In this document: positions 46,506 to 56,349 of the stretch, piece by piece
Position numbering within the stretch: position 1 is the first letter of the stretch
Layout: every line of letters begins with the position of its first letter
Source: Shewanella benthica
GTDB taxonomy: Bacteria; Pseudomonadota; Gammaproteobacteria; Enterobacterales; Shewanellaceae
Reading direction: 5' to 3'
NCBI GenBank assembly: GCA_023284085.1
Contig: JAKVHY010000019.1
Location: 47,916 to 111,915, forward strand
DNA length: 64,000 bases
Position numbers and translations under genes: made by a program
The notes under the pieces: model-generated
Told to the model about the DNA's origin: nothing
Databases searched by the model: none
Seen by the model: the letters and a program-made list of their open reading frames with translations, nothing else

Positions 46506-47945
46506 TTACGCGACGATCAATACCTTACAGGTATTGGTTCCGCCAATCGTTTCCATCGAATCACCCTTAGTCATCAGCACCATGTCACCGCTCTTGAGGT
46601 AACCAGCAGCTGTTAGTGTTTCTAACGCTTTTGGAGCTACGTCTTCGGGACTTAAATTGCTAGAGTCAAAATGTACTGCCTGCACACCGCGATATACGGC
46701 CATCTTGGCTAATGTCACTTCATGGCGTGACAAAGCAAAAATAGGCAAAGCTGAGCTGATACGAGACATTAACTGAGGAGTTGCACCGGACTCAGTTAAC
46801 GCAACAATAGCCTTGATACCTTTAAGGTGGTTAGCCGCATACATGGTCGATAGTGCAATAGTTTCTTCAATAGAATCGAAACTTTGATCGAGTCTATGTT
46901 TAGAGACTTGTACACTTGGGTGTAATTCAGCACCAAGACAAACTTCAGACATCGCCTTGACGGTTTCTTCCGGGAAGTCGCCTGCCGCAGTTTCTGCCGA
47001 CAACATCACAGCATCTGTACCATCGAGAACGGCGTTAGCCACGTCCATGACTTCAGCACGAGTTGGCATTGGGCTAGTGATCATAGATTCCATCATCTGA
47101 GTCGCCGTGATCACGCTCTTGTTGAGCTGACGAGCTCGGCTGATGAGTTTCTTCTGTACAGCAACGAGTGCTGGATCACCAATCTCGACACCTAGATCAC
47201 CACGGGCAACCATGACGATATCGGATGCTCTGATCACATCATCCATCGCTTCGTCAGTCGCAACCGCTTCCGCGCGTTCAACTTTAGACACGATAAGTGC
47301 CTTACAGCCGGCTTTAAGGGCGAGTTCACGTGCATAATCAAGATCTGCACCGGTACGAGGGAAAGAAACTGCAAGGTAATCAACTTGAATTTCGGCAGCG
47401 GTAATAATGTCGCGCTTATCTTTCTCGGTTAGCGCAGCAGCAGACAGACCACCACCTTGCTTATTGATGCCCTTATTATTCGATAAAGGTCCGGCAACGG
47501 TGACGATAGTGTGTACCTTATTACCGTCAATACGCTCGACTCTCAGTTGCACACGGCCATCGTCTAACATAAGAATATCGCCGATGCTGACATCGTTTGG
47601 CAACTCTTTATAGTCGATACCTACGTGATTCTCATCGCCTTCACCTTTAGGAAGATCAGCATCTAAGACAAAGCTTTGTCCTAGGTCTAGCTGAACCTTT
47701 TTGTTGTCTTTAAAGGTAGAAACACGGATTTTTGGACCCTGAAGATCGCCCAGTACAGCGACATGAACACCGAGTTCTGCGGCAATTCTGCGTGTATCTT
47801 TAGCACGTTTGATGTGGTCTTCAGCTGAGCCGTGGGAGAAGTTTAGTCGAACAACATTAGCGCCAGCTTTTATGATGCGGCGTAAGTTATCATCGCGGTC
47901 GGTAGCGGGACCCAAAGTGGTTACAATTTTGGTTCTGCGGAACAT
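46506..47945 (-). CDS. pykA: Pyruvate kinase (PykA type)
   Basis: Converts PEP and ADP to pyruvate and ATP. 479 residues (E. coli PykA 480). Signatures: [21 protein letters not shown] start, [12 protein letters not shown], the catalytic Lys in [12 protein letters not shown], the metal/PEP-site [13 protein letters not shown], the pyruvate kinase motif [11 protein letters not shown], and [18 protein letters not shown]. It lies downstream of hexR on the same strand but has its own 185-bp upstream region, with a HexR-like site at 48007-48021. Confidence 0.97.
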   Translation of the reverse strand: MFRRTKIVTTLGPATDRDDNLRRIIKAGANVVRLNFSHGSAEDHIKRAKDTRRIAAELGVHVAVLGDLQGPKIRVSTFKDNKKVQLDLGQSFVLDADLPKGEGDENHVGIDYKELPNDVSIGDILMLDDGRVQLRVERIDGNKVHTIVTVAGPLSNNKGINKQGGGLSAAALTEKDKRDIITAAEIQVDYLAVSFPRTGADLDYARELALKAGCKALIVSKVERAEAVATDEAMDDVIRASDIVMVARGDLGVEIGDPALVAVQKKLISRARQLNKSVITATQMMESMITSPMPTRAEVMDVANAVLDGTDAVMLSAETAAGDFPEETVKAMSEVCLGAELHPSVQVSKHRLDQSFDSIEETIALSTMYAANHLKGIKAIVALTESGATPQLMSRISSALPIFALSRHEVTLAKMAVYRGVQAVHFDSSNLSPEDVAPKALETLTAAGYLKSGDMVLMTKGDSMETIGGTNTCKVLIVA

Positions 47946-48006
47946 GACATACTCCGTTAAGTTTTAAATAAATTCTGACACTATATTAACAGAGGATTTG
48001 AGTTTA

Positions 48007-48021
48007 TGTAGGAAAATTACA
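48007..48021 (-). promoter_or_regulatory. HexR-like operator before pykA
   Basis: TGTAGGAAAATTACA matches the published HexR palindrome TGTAATTAAATTACA at 12 of 15 positions. It lies 62 bp upstream of pykA. Confidence 0.6.
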
Positions 48022-48130
48022 AACAAAGTGATCTAAAACAATATAATAATTTTGTGAAGTGAAACTGAAAATGGAGCAAAAAAAGGCAGTAAACAGAAAG
48101 TTGTACTGCCGTGGTGGCTAAAGAAAGTAG

Positions 48131-48985
48131 TTACATGAGAGTATCTTTGTCTATCCTTGACTCTTTTAACACCTCTTTGACTCGCTTTAAACTCTCTCTG
48201 AATCTAGGGCCGCGGCGTAAAGTAAAGCCGGTTGCTAATACGTCAATGACGACCAACTGGGCCAAGCGGGATGCCATGGGGAGGTACATATCCGTATCTT
48301 CCGGCACTTCCATAGTAATTGGCAGTGTGCACTCGCTCGATAGCGGCGAGTTTTGGGTTGTTATACCTATGACGGCTGCACCATTTTCACGGGCAATCCT
48401 GGCGATATCAATCATAGATTTGGTTCTGCCTGTATGTGAGATAAGCACGATAACGTCACCCTCTCCACTGTTGATACAGCTCATACGTTGCATTAACACG
48501 TCATCGAAACAGATGACGGGTACGTTGAATCGAAAGAACTTATTTTGTGCATCATGGGCCACGGAGGCTGAAGCGCCTAGGCCAAAGAAAGAGATCTTTT
48601 TAGCCTGGGTGAGAATATCGACAGCCTTATTGATGGCACTGGTATCTATGCTCTGCCTGGCTACGTCGAGAGAAGCCATTGATGATTCGAATATTTTTGT
48701 CGTATAGGAATCAGGAGTGTCATCTTCTTCCACATGACGGCTGACATAGGGAGTCCCATTAGCTAAACTTTGAGCTAGGTGGAGTTTAAAGTCCGGGAAG
48801 CCCTTGGTGTCTAAGCGACGACAGAAGCGGTTAACGGTGGGCTCACTCACGTCGGCCATCTTGGCAAGAGTCGCGATACTTGAGTGGATTGCCGTTTGCG
48901 GAGAAGCCAGAATGACTTCTGCAACTTTGCGCTCTGATTTACTAAAATGGGTGAGGCTTTTTTGAACCTTTTCTAGGGTATTCAT
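48131..48985 (-). CDS. hexR: RpiR-family regulator HexR
   Basis: 284 residues. N-terminal RpiR-type helix-turn-helix (FSKSERKVAEVILASPQTAIHSSIATLAKMADVSEPTVNRFCRRL region 14-57) and a C-terminal SIS sugar-phosphate domain (FFGLGASASVAHDAQNKFFRF, VIVLISHTGRTKSMIDIARIAR). HexR proteins sense KDPG, the Entner-Doudoroff intermediate, and control central carbon genes. The gene sits between pykA and the divergent zwf-pgl-edd-eda operon, and palindromes resembling its operator flank all three units. Confidence 0.96.
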   Translation of the reverse strand: MNTLEKVQKSLTHFSKSERKVAEVILASPQTAIHSSIATLAKMADVSEPTVNRFCRRLDTKGFPDFKLHLAQSLANGTPYVSRHVEEDDTPDSYTTKIFESSMASLDVARQSIDTSAINKAVDILTQAKKISFFGLGASASVAHDAQNKFFRFNVPVICFDDVLMQRMSCINSGEGDVIVLISHTGRTKSMIDIARIARENGAAVIGITTQNSPLSSECTLPITMEVPEDTDMYLPMASRLAQLVVIDVLATGFTLRRGPRFRESLKRVKEVLKESRIDKDTLM

Positions 48986-49011
48986 ATGCGTACGTCCACT
49001 CGAAAAAAATA

Positions 49012-49026
49012 TGTAATTTTATTATT
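49012..49026. promoter_or_regulatory. HexR-like operator before hexR
   Basis: TGTAATTTTATTATT, 27 bp upstream of the hexR start, resembles the HexR palindrome TGTAATTAAATTACA and would allow autoregulation. Confidence 0.5.
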
Positions 49027-49121
49027 TCTTTTCTGTCATTTTAGAAAGCTTCTATAAAAGAGAAACTTGACCCGTATGACGGATTATAACTTTGTTGGGA
49101 TTAAAAGTTTCTACTGTATAT

Positions 49122-49136
49122 AGTAATTTAATCACG
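49122..49136. promoter_or_regulatory. HexR-like operator between hexR and zwf
   Basis: AGTAATTTAATCACG matches the HexR palindrome at 11 of 15 positions, 160 bp before zwf. The 310-bp hexR-zwf gap must also hold the two divergent promoters, which I could not place with confidence. Confidence 0.5.
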
Positions 49137-49295
49137 AAAAGCATACCAGATCATAGGGTGGTATGCCTAGTGTACTAATAGGGGTTATTTTGCAAATTTA
49201 AGATGCAATTAACAACTTCTGTTGTTATATTACAACAAATATGTGAGATTCATATCGAATCGATTGAACACAGTGAGATAGGAGATTGAGAAGCT

Positions 49296-50768
49296 ATGGG
49301 CATAAGAACACCAGAAGCCAAAGCTTGTGATTTTGTATTGTTTGGTACTAAAGGTGATTTAGCGCGGCGTAAATTACTTCCCTCTTTATATCAATTAGAC
49401 AAAGCTGGGCTGCTGAATGTCGATACTAAGGTGCTTGGCGTAGCGAAGGATGCCTTTACTCAAGAAGAATTTAAAGCGTTAGTCGATAAGGCTTTGAATG
49501 TTTTTGTGAAAGAGGAGCTTTGTGAGGAGACTGTTAAGCGCTTCTTACAACGATGCCATTATATAGGGACTAACTTTACTGAGTCAGAAGGTTACAAAGC
49601 TTTCCATGACATACTAGAGCCCGAGAAAAGGGTGATGGTCAGTTATTTTGCGACGCCACCGGCTATCTTCGGTGATATCTGTCGCTGTCTTAATGAGCAA
49701 AACCTGATCTATCCCGATTCACGTGTCGTGTTAGAAAAGCCCATAGGTTACGATCTCGAATCTTCTAAAGTTATCAACGACAATGTTTCTGCCTTCTACA
49801 ATGAGAACCAAATTTACCGTATCGATCATTATCTAGGTAAAGAAACCGTTCAGAATCTTATCGCACTTCGTTTTGCCAATTCATTGTTTGCCTCTAAATG
49901 GGATAACCGTACTATAGATCATGTACAGATCACCGTTGCCGAAGAGGTAGGTATCGAAGGGCGTTGGGGTTATTTCGATAAGGCGGGTCAGATGCGTGAC
50001 ATGATCCAGAATCATCTGTTGCAGGTGCTGACACTGGTCGCCATGGATCCTCCGTTAGACTTGGATGCCGACAGTATACGTGATGAAAAAGTGAAAGTGC
50101 TCAAATCACTTCGTCCTATCAATTCAGACAATATCTATGAGAATACGGTGCGTGGTCAATACTCATCCGGATTCTTGCAAGGTGCAGCGGTTCCCGGATA
50201 CCTCGAAGAGGAGGGCGCTAATACTCAGTCTAATGCTGAGACGTTTGTTGCCTTAAGGATTGATATCGATAACTGGCGTTGGGCCGGGGTGCCTTTCTAT
50301 CTTCGCAGTGGTAAACGTATGCCAGCTAAGAGTTCTGAAATTGTCGTCTATTTCAAGAACCCACCTCATAACCTGTATAGCTCAAGCTATAGAACCCTGC
50401 CGCCAAATAAATTAACCATCCGACTTCAGCCCCATGAAGGTGTCGAAATTCAGATGATGAATAAGGTTCCGGGTCTTGAGCAAAAACAACGACTACAGAC
50501 CACCAAACTCGATTTAAGTTTCTCCGAGACCTTTAAAAATGAGCGTATCGCAGATGCCTATGAACGTCTGCTACTCGAAGCTATGTTGGGTAATCAGGCG
50601 CTATTCGTACGTCGTGATGAAGTCGAACAGGCTTGGACTTGGGTCGATGGCATCATTCAAGCTTGGGAAGAAAGCAACGAGAAGCCAAAACCCTATCCTG
50701 CCGGCAGCTGGGGCCCAGTTGCATCAGTGGCTTTGATAGCGAAAGACGGCCGTTCTTGGGATGAGTAA
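49296..50768 (+). CDS. zwf: Glucose-6-phosphate 1-dehydrogenase
   Basis: Oxidises glucose-6-phosphate to 6-phosphogluconolactone with NADP. 490 residues (E. coli 491). The dinucleotide-binding start is FVLFGTKGDLARRKLLPSLY, with Thr-Lys where many homologues have Ala-Ser. The active-site motif RIDHYLGKETVQN carries the catalytic His and substrate Lys. EKPIGYD and FYLRSGKRMPAK are also typical. It is the first gene of zwf-pgl-edd-eda. Confidence 0.97.
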   Translation: MGIRTPEAKACDFVLFGTKGDLARRKLLPSLYQLDKAGLLNVDTKVLGVAKDAFTQEEFKALVDKALNVFVKEELCEETVKRFLQRCHYIGTNFTESEGYKAFHDILEPEKRVMVSYFATPPAIFGDICRCLNEQNLIYPDSRVVLEKPIGYDLESSKVINDNVSAFYNENQIYRIDHYLGKETVQNLIALRFANSLFASKWDNRTIDHVQITVAEEVGIEGRWGYFDKAGQMRDMIQNHLLQVLTLVAMDPPLDLDADSIRDEKVKVLKSLRPINSDNIYENTVRGQYSSGFLQGAAVPGYLEEEGANTQSNAETFVALRIDIDNWRWAGVPFYLRSGKRMPAKSSEIVVYFKNPPHNLYSSSYRTLPPNKLTIRLQPHEGVEIQMMNKVPGLEQKQRLQTTKLDLSFSETFKNERIADAYERLLLEAMLGNQALFVRRDEVEQAWTWVDGIIQAWEESNEKPKPYPAGSWGPVASVALIAKDGRSWDE

Positions 50769-50780
50769 GAGGATTGAGTC

Positions 50781-51479
50781 ATGATTAAAGAAAGTGTGTT
50801 CAAATCATTCGATGATAAGACATCATTAGAAAACCAGCTAGCGGAGCGTATTGCAAAGCAACTTCAGGAAGCGGTCGATACCCGAGGTAAAGCGAGTCTG
50901 ATTGTTTCTGGTGGCTCGACCCCGGTAAAACTCTTTCAACTGCTTAGTCACAAGAATGTTGAATGGAGTGAGGTATACATCACTCTGGCCGATGAACGTT
51001 GGGTAGATACTGACTCTGATGCTTCTAACGAGAAGCTTGTCAGGACTCATCTGCTACAGAATAAGGCGCATACCGCCAAATTTCGCGGCCTTAAAAACAT
51101 GTTCTCTTCGCCGGAAGAGGGCTGTGCCATGACCATAGAACAACTGGCTAATTTCCCAAATCCATTCGATGTCGTCGTGCTGGGCATGGGTAACGACGGT
51201 CATACTTGCTCCTGGTTTCCATGCTCGAAAGAGATAGAAGAAGCACTATCGACGGAGAAGTTATGCGTGGCGGTCACCCCAGGTTCTGCACCTAACCCAA
51301 GGTTGTCTCTGTCAAAAACAGCGATCTTGGCCAGTCGTCAAATATATCTACATATCGTCGGTGAGCAGAAGTTAACTGTTTATCGTCAAGCGCTTGAAAA
51401 TGAAGACGCTAACAGTATGCCGATCAGAGCCGTATTGGCACAACATAAGACACCAGTCGACGTTTACTGGAGCGCTTAA
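50781..51479 (+). CDS. pgl: 6-phosphogluconolactonase (DevB type)
   Basis: Hydrolyses 6-phosphogluconolactone to 6-phosphogluconate. 232 residues. NagB/DevB-fold signatures: LIVSGGSTPVKLFQLLS, EVYITLADERWVDTDSDASNE, FDVVVLGMGNDGHTCSWFP and RLSLSKTAIL. The start is 12 bp after zwf, and edd follows after 9 bp, so the operon is tight. Confidence 0.96.
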   Translation: MIKESVFKSFDDKTSLENQLAERIAKQLQEAVDTRGKASLIVSGGSTPVKLFQLLSHKNVEWSEVYITLADERWVDTDSDASNEKLVRTHLLQNKAHTAKFRGLKNMFSSPEEGCAMTIEQLANFPNPFDVVVLGMGNDGHTCSWFPCSKEIEEALSTEKLCVAVTPGSAPNPRLSLSKTAILASRQIYLHIVGEQKLTVYRQALENEDANSMPIRAVLAQHKTPVDVYWSA

Positions 51480-51488
51480 GGAGCTATT

Positions 51489-53315
51489 ATGCACGCAGTT
51501 GTACAAGCTGTAACCGATAGAATTATCGAACGCAGTAAAGTGTCACGGGCTAAATACCTAGCGGCGCTCGATGAAGCAAAACAAAATGGTGTTCATCGTA
51601 GCTCGTTGAGCTGTGGTAACTTGGCCCATGGATTTGCAGCCTGTAACCCAGATGATAAACAATCAATTAAAGGCTTAACTAAGGCTAACATAGGCATAGT
51701 CACGTCATTCAATGACATGCTCTCGGCTCACCAGCCCTATGAAACCTACCCGGACCTATTGAAGCAAGCTTGCGCCGAAGTCGGTAGCGTGGCCCAGGTC
51801 GCAGCTGGCGTGCCAGCCATGTGTGATGGTGTGACTCAAGGTCAGCCCGGCATGGAGCTCAGTCTCCTAAGCCGCGAAGTGATCGCCATGTCCACCGCAA
51901 TTGGCCTGTCGCATAATATGTTCGATGGTGCCTTACTGCTGGGTATTTGCGATAAAATCGTCCCAGGCTTGTTGATCGGTGCCCTGAGCTTCGGTCATCT
52001 ACCTATGTTATTCGTGCCAGCTGGCCCGATGAAATCCGGGATCCCGAATAAAGAAAAGGCCCGTATTCGACAGAAGTTTGCTCAAGGTCAGGTAGATAGA
52101 GCTGAGTTACTCGAAGCTGAATCGGCTTCTTATCACAGTGCCGGTACTTGTACTTTCTATGGTACGGCTAACAGTAACCAGTTGATGCTCGAAGTCATGG
52201 GACTGCAGCTGCCAGGCTCGTCGTTTGTCAATCCAGACGATCCATTAAGAGAAGTATTAAGTAAGACTGCTGCGAAGCAAGTTTGTCGTCTGACTGAAAT
52301 GGGCACGCAATACACGCCTATCGGTGAGATTGTAAATGAGAAATCCATCGTGAACGGTATCGTCGCGCTACTGGCCACAGGCGGCTCGACTAACCTGACC
52401 ATGCATATTGTTGCGGCGGCGCGTGCAGCCGGAGTCATAGTCAACTGGGATGATTTCTCAGAGCTATCAGATGCTGTGCCCCTCGTCGCTCGTGTGTATC
52501 CAAATGGTCATGCGGACATCAACCATTTCCACGCCGCCGGTGGCATGGCTTTCTTAATAAAAGAGCTACTCGATGCCGGGATGCTTCATGAAGATGTCGA
52601 CACTGTTGCCGGTCATGGACTTCGTCGTTATACCCAAGAGCCTAGATTGATCGACGGTGAAATCAAGTGGGTAGAAGGACAAGTCACCAGTCTGGACACT
52701 GAGGTATTGACTTCGGTCGATCAACCTTTCCAGGCCAACGGTGGTTTGAAGCTACTCAAAGGTAATTTGGGCCGAGCCGTTATCAAGGTGTCTGCCGTAT
52801 CTGAGCAACATAGAGTGGTTGAGGCTCCGGCCGTTGTTATCGATGATCAAAATAAACTCGAAGCCATCTTTAAAGCTGGCGATCTTGACAAAGATTGTGT
52901 GGTTGTCGTTAAGGGGCAGGGCCCTAAGGCTGTTGGTATGCCTGAGTTACATAAGCTCACCCCAATACTTGGTACACTACAAGATCGTGGTTTTAAGGTT
53001 GCTCTATTGACCGACGGCCGTATGTCCGGTGCTTCGGGGAAAGTGCCTGCAGCCATTCATCTGACGCCAGAAGCGCTCGATGGTGGCTTGATTGCCAAGG
53101 TGAAATCCGGTGACATGATCCGTGTCGATGCGTTAACTGGCGAGCTCACCCTCTTGGTCAGTGACGCCGAATTAGCGACCCGCGAGGCGGAAAAAGTAGA
53201 GCTTCGTAAAACCAGTTACGGTATGGGCCGAGAATTATTCGGTGCATTAAGATCAAATTTAAGTAGTCCTGAAACGGGTGCTCGCTGCACCAGTGCTATC
53301 GACGAAATCTATTAA
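51489..53315 (+). CDS. edd: Phosphogluconate dehydratase
   Basis: Entner-Doudoroff enzyme that dehydrates 6-phosphogluconate to KDPG; iron-sulfur IlvD/Edd family. 608 residues (E. coli 603). Conserved blocks include the substrate/cluster regions [71 protein letters not shown] (quoted as about 222-246) and [24 protein letters not shown] (about 507-530). Cluster Cys candidates are those of AMCDGV and GTCTFYG. It lies between pgl and eda. Confidence 0.97.
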   Translation: MHAVVQAVTDRIIERSKVSRAKYLAALDEAKQNGVHRSSLSCGNLAHGFAACNPDDKQSIKGLTKANIGIVTSFNDMLSAHQPYETYPDLLKQACAEVGSVAQVAAGVPAMCDGVTQGQPGMELSLLSREVIAMSTAIGLSHNMFDGALLLGICDKIVPGLLIGALSFGHLPMLFVPAGPMKSGIPNKEKARIRQKFAQGQVDRAELLEAESASYHSAGTCTFYGTANSNQLMLEVMGLQLPGSSFVNPDDPLREVLSKTAAKQVCRLTEMGTQYTPIGEIVNEKSIVNGIVALLATGGSTNLTMHIVAAARAAGVIVNWDDFSELSDAVPLVARVYPNGHADINHFHAAGGMAFLIKELLDAGMLHEDVDTVAGHGLRRYTQEPRLIDGEIKWVEGQVTSLDTEVLTSVDQPFQANGGLKLLKGNLGRAVIKVSAVSEQHRVVEAPAVVIDDQNKLEAIFKAGDLDKDCVVVVKGQGPKAVGMPELHKLTPILGTLQDRGFKVALLTDGRMSGASGKVPAAIHLTPEALDGGLIAKVKSGDMIRVDALTGELTLLVSDAELATREAEKVELRKTSYGMGRELFGALRSNLSSPETGARCTSAIDEIY

Positions 53316-53329
53316 AGGAAGAGTAAAGA

Positions 53330-53971
53330 ATGCCTGAGAATAACTGGTCATTACAGCCACAAGATATTTTTAAATGCAGCCCTATTGTTCCTGTCATGGT
53401 GATCAATAAGATAGAAGATGCCGTGCCATTGGCTAAGGCGCTCGTTGCCGGCGGGATCAGTGTACTGGAAGTGACCTTACGCACGCCCTGTGCGCTAGAA
53501 GCAATCACTAAAATTGCTAAAGAAGTTCCTGATGCACTTGTCGGTGCAGGCACTATCTTAAATGAAGAGCAGCTACAGCAAGCTGTCGATGCTGGCGCTC
53601 AATTTATTATCACACCCGGCGCGACACCTAGCCTGCTAAAAGCGGCGATGGCGGGGAATATCCCCTTGATACCGGGCGTTGCCAGTATCTCTGAAGTGAT
53701 GGTTGGCATGTCGCTTGGTTATACCCATTTCAAGTTCTTCCCCGCCGAAGCATCTGGCGGAGTCAATGCACTTAAGGCTTTTTCTGGTCCACTTGCTGAT
53801 ATTCGTTTCTGCCCTACGGGTGGGATCACGCCGAGCAGCTACCGTGATTATCTGGCGCTTAAAAATGTCGATTGTATTGGTGGCAGCTGGATAGCGCCGA
53901 CGGATGCGATGGAGCAAGGAGATTGGGCTCGTATTACCGAACTCTGTAAAGAAGCCATTAGCGGTATATAA
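53330..53971 (+). CDS. eda: KDPG/KHG aldolase
   Basis: Cleaves KDPG to pyruvate and glyceraldehyde-3-phosphate, closing the Entner-Doudoroff route. 213 residues (E. coli 213). Signatures: [37 protein letters not shown] (active-site Glu), [10 protein letters not shown], the Schiff-base Lys in [14 protein letters not shown] and FCPTGGI. It is the last gene of the operon, 14 bp after edd, followed by a terminator. Confidence 0.97.
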   Translation: MPENNWSLQPQDIFKCSPIVPVMVINKIEDAVPLAKALVAGGISVLEVTLRTPCALEAITKIAKEVPDALVGAGTILNEEQLQQAVDAGAQFIITPGATPSLLKAAMAGNIPLIPGVASISEVMVGMSLGYTHFKFFPAEASGGVNALKAFSGPLADIRFCPTGGITPSSYRDYLALKNVDCIGGSWIAPTDAMEQGDWARITELCKEAISGI

Positions 53972-54064
53972 ACCATTAGCGGCATATTTAAGCCACTAAC
54001 CCTTGGATTACTTTTAGCTGGAATAAGCTAAAGGCTCGTTCCTAGCGTGTAAGTTAATGATGAA

Positions 54065-54092
54065 AGGCTGCCTAAATGGCAGCCTTTTTTAT
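54065..54092 (+). terminator. Intrinsic terminator of the zwf operon
   Basis: AGGCTGCC (54065-54072) and GGCAGCCT (54078-54085) followed by TTTTTT. Confidence 0.9.
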
Positions 54093-54510
54093 ACTTAAAG
54101 GATAATGAACAAAGAATAAAGAAGCAGGCAACATGATCTTAGTCACTGATTTTACATGACTAATTCTATGCTCTTTCCAAAAAACTGATTCAATTCACTT
54201 ATCCTCTCAGGCCTTAGTGAGCAATCTATCTTCGCAAGTCATAAGAAACCTAAAGACACCACAGCTTGCTCAGGAAACGGGTACAGATCATAAACAAATT
54301 GGTCTGGCTCACAAGTTAACATAAAAATGATCACGCCTATTTACTTTGATTGTCGAACTATACTAAAGTTGCTATGTTTGATTATCAAAGTATATTGTTG
54401 GACACGTAAGGCGTTCAAACGAATACCAGCTTGGTAGTCGTATGCTGGGTAAAAATCCTGCGATAGACCCGGTTATTTACATTTAATTTTATCAATGGTT
54501 AAGGTTTAAG
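54093..54510. other. Upstream region of the CDF exporter gene
   Basis: No gene seen. Two copies of a 13-bp palindromic word lie at 54345-54357 and 54377-54389. Between them and the ATG, at about 54421-54475, TACCAGC can pair with GCTGGGTA and GGGT with ACCC, so a structured leader is possible. TATACT at 54359-54364 may be a -10. Confidence 0.4.
54345..54389. promoter_or_regulatory. Paired palindromic sites upstream of the CDF exporter
   Basis: TTTGATTGTCGAA (54345-54357) and TTTGATTATCAAA (54377-54389) share the pattern TTTGATTrTCrAA with centres 32 bp apart, about three DNA turns, flanking a -10-like TATACT. Likely binding sites of an unidentified metal-responsive or other regulator. Confidence 0.45.
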
Positions 54511-55494
54511 ATGAATAAAATAAGTCATGCTTCAGAGAAATGGCAACACACACACAATTTTGCTTCGGTCAGTGATGCCGGAGAGCGTAATACTCGATAT
54601 GTGCTCTACTTGACAGTAGTGACCATGATTGTCGAAATCGCAGCGGGAACCGTTTATGGCTCGATGGCATTACTGGCCGATGGTTGGCATATGGGTACCC
54701 ATGCCGCCGCATTTATGATCACACTTTTTGCTTATCATTATGCACGGAAACATGCCAACAACCCGTCATTCTCCTTTGGTACGGGGAAAGTCAGTGTGTT
54801 AGGTGGCTTTACCAGTGCCATTGCCCTAGGGCTTGTGGCGCTCATCATGTTAGTTGAGTCTGTTATGCGAGTCTTCAGTCCGCATCAGATTCATTTTAAC
54901 GAAGCTATTATGGTTGCCATTGTTGGGCTTACCGTGAATGTGATCAGTGTTTTCTTATTAAAGGACCATCACACACACGATCATTCTCATGGCCATTCCC
55001 ACGGTCATTCCCATAGTCATACTGCAGAAGATGGTCATGAGCATATTCAGACTCATGACCATAATTTAAAGGCCGCGTATTTTCATGTGCTTGCGGATGC
55101 ACTGACGTCGATACTCGCCATCGGCGCCTTATTATTGGGTAAACTCTATGGGCTAAACTGGCTCGATCCCATCATGGGCATCGTCGGCTCAATTATCATC
55201 ACCAGATGGGCTTGGCAGTTATTAAAACAAACGGCACCAATACTGTTAGATGCAAGTATTGAAAATGACTACAAACAGGAGATAGTCCAGGCTATTGAGT
55301 CTGATACTCAAGATAAAATTTCGGATATTCATGTATGGCGGATCAGCGCTGATCACTATGCTGCAGAAATTGCCATAGTAACAACAGCGCCCCAAGATAC
55401 CGCTTTTTACAAAGATAAATTGAGTCCGTTTACCCGTCTTAACCATTTGACCATTGAAGTTAATACCTCAAATCAGGCAGAATGTAGCGGGTAA
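54511..55494 (+). CDS. dmeF: CDF-family Co/Ni-type cation exporter (DmeF-like)
   Basis: 327-residue inner-membrane cation/proton antiporter. It has six predicted helices. The metal-site motifs are MALLADGWHMGTHAAAF (about 50-66) in helix 2 and the partner HVLADALTSILAIGAL in helix 5. A His-rich cytoplasmic loop (DHSHGHSHGHSHSH and more, about 155-185) lies between helices 4 and 5. The C-terminal ferredoxin-like domain has the HVWRISADHYAAEI motif. The HM in the helix 2 site and the DHNLKAAYFHVLADA segment fit DmeF (cobalt/nickel) better than zinc exporters, but metal specificity is inferred. Confidence 0.85.
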   Translation: MNKISHASEKWQHTHNFASVSDAGERNTRYVLYLTVVTMIVEIAAGTVYGSMALLADGWHMGTHAAAFMITLFAYHYARKHANNPSFSFGTGKVSVLGGFTSAIALGLVALIMLVESVMRVFSPHQIHFNEAIMVAIVGLTVNVISVFLLKDHHTHDHSHGHSHGHSHSHTAEDGHEHIQTHDHNLKAAYFHVLADALTSILAIGALLLGKLYGLNWLDPIMGIVGSIIITRWAWQLLKQTAPILLDASIENDYKQEIVQAIESDTQDKISDIHVWRISADHYAAEIAIVTTAPQDTAFYKDKLSPFTRLNHLTIEVNTSNQAECSG

Positions 55495-55498
55495 AGTT

Positions 55499-55539
55499 AA
55501 TACCAATCTGACTAAAATAATTAGTGGGATTGGTATAAT
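55499..55539. repeat. Short palindromic repeat (ATACCAATC type)
   Basis: TACCAATCTGACTAA (55501-55515) pairs with TTAGTGGGATTGGTA (55521-55535) with two mismatches. It may act as terminator of the exporter gene. Single-arm relatives of this word occur near 37486 and 39801. Confidence 0.6.
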
Positions 55540-55602
55540 ATGTGCTTATGGCGGTTTGTCATAAGCACATACATAGTGCAGTGTTCATATTAAGAGAAGC
55601 AA

Positions 55603-56022
55603 ATGAAGTCTACTGAAGATCAGTTAAACCATGTCATGGTTGAATTCTATGAAAAACTTTCTTCCTGGGAACTGGCCGTGGTGAAAGATAATGGCTACAG
55701 TCTGCCACAGATCCATACGGTAGAGATCTTAGGCGGCCATGGTCCTTTGAGGATGAAGGAGCTGGCAGAGAAACTTGGGGTAACCACAGGGACGCTGACG
55801 GTACAAATAGATAAGATGGTTAAATCTGATCTGGTGACTCGTATGCCCCATGAGTCTGATAGGCGCTCAATTTTAGTTGAACTCACGGAGCAAGGACAAG
55901 CGCTGTATCGTGAGCATGATGCGTTACATCTGCAACTTACGGGAGAGCTTACGGCTGAGTTTTCTGATGCCGAGAGAGTACAACTGCTTAGCTTTATGAA
56001 GCGTATCAATGCCGAATTTTAG
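55603..56022 (+). CDS. MarR-family transcriptional regulator
   Basis: 139 residues, the typical MarR length. Winged helix-turn-helix at about 35-100: PQIHTVEILGGHGPLRMKELAEKLGVTTGTLTVQIDKMVKSDLVTR (region), then the wing MPHESDRRSILVELTEQGQALY with the conserved D-R-R. AGAGAAG precedes the ATG. The effector is unknown. It lies between a metal exporter and a lipid A modification gene on the same strand but is separated from each by more than 100 bp, so no target is assigned. Confidence 0.9.
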   Translation: MKSTEDQLNHVMVEFYEKLSSWELAVVKDNGYSLPQIHTVEILGGHGPLRMKELAEKLGVTTGTLTVQIDKMVKSDLVTRMPHESDRRSILVELTEQGQALYREHDALHLQLTGELTAEFSDAERVQLLSFMKRINAEF

Positions 56023-56349
56023 TCTCCGTCTCCTTTTAAGTCGATGTCACTTCTCGTTAAGCTAAAACTCCTCACTTCTTAGTGGGCAGTGTAATTGATA
56101 TACACACACATTTTTTTCACAGAGTTATAGCTAAACTTAATTATTGTTTAGCTTAGCGCCGATATCCCTATATCGACTAGAGCTAAACCAGTGATCCACT
56201 TCAATACACTTGGGGCTGGATGTTATTTTGTTGCGGTTCAGCTTAGGGCAGGTTTGATAGCTTGTTCTAATGGCTTGCTCTAATGGCTAGCTCTAAGCAT
56301 TAGGTTTGCAATTTTTACTGACTGCACTCTTGTCTTTATCATCTAGTGA
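56023..56349. other. Gap between the MarR gene and eptA
   Basis: No gene seen. It contains the inverted repeat AGCTAAAC (56129-56136) / GTTTAGCT (56146-56153) and further AGCTAAA words near 56059 and 56180, plus a near-duplicate TCTAATGGCT word around 56265-56290. One of these could be a regulator site. Confidence 0.35.
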
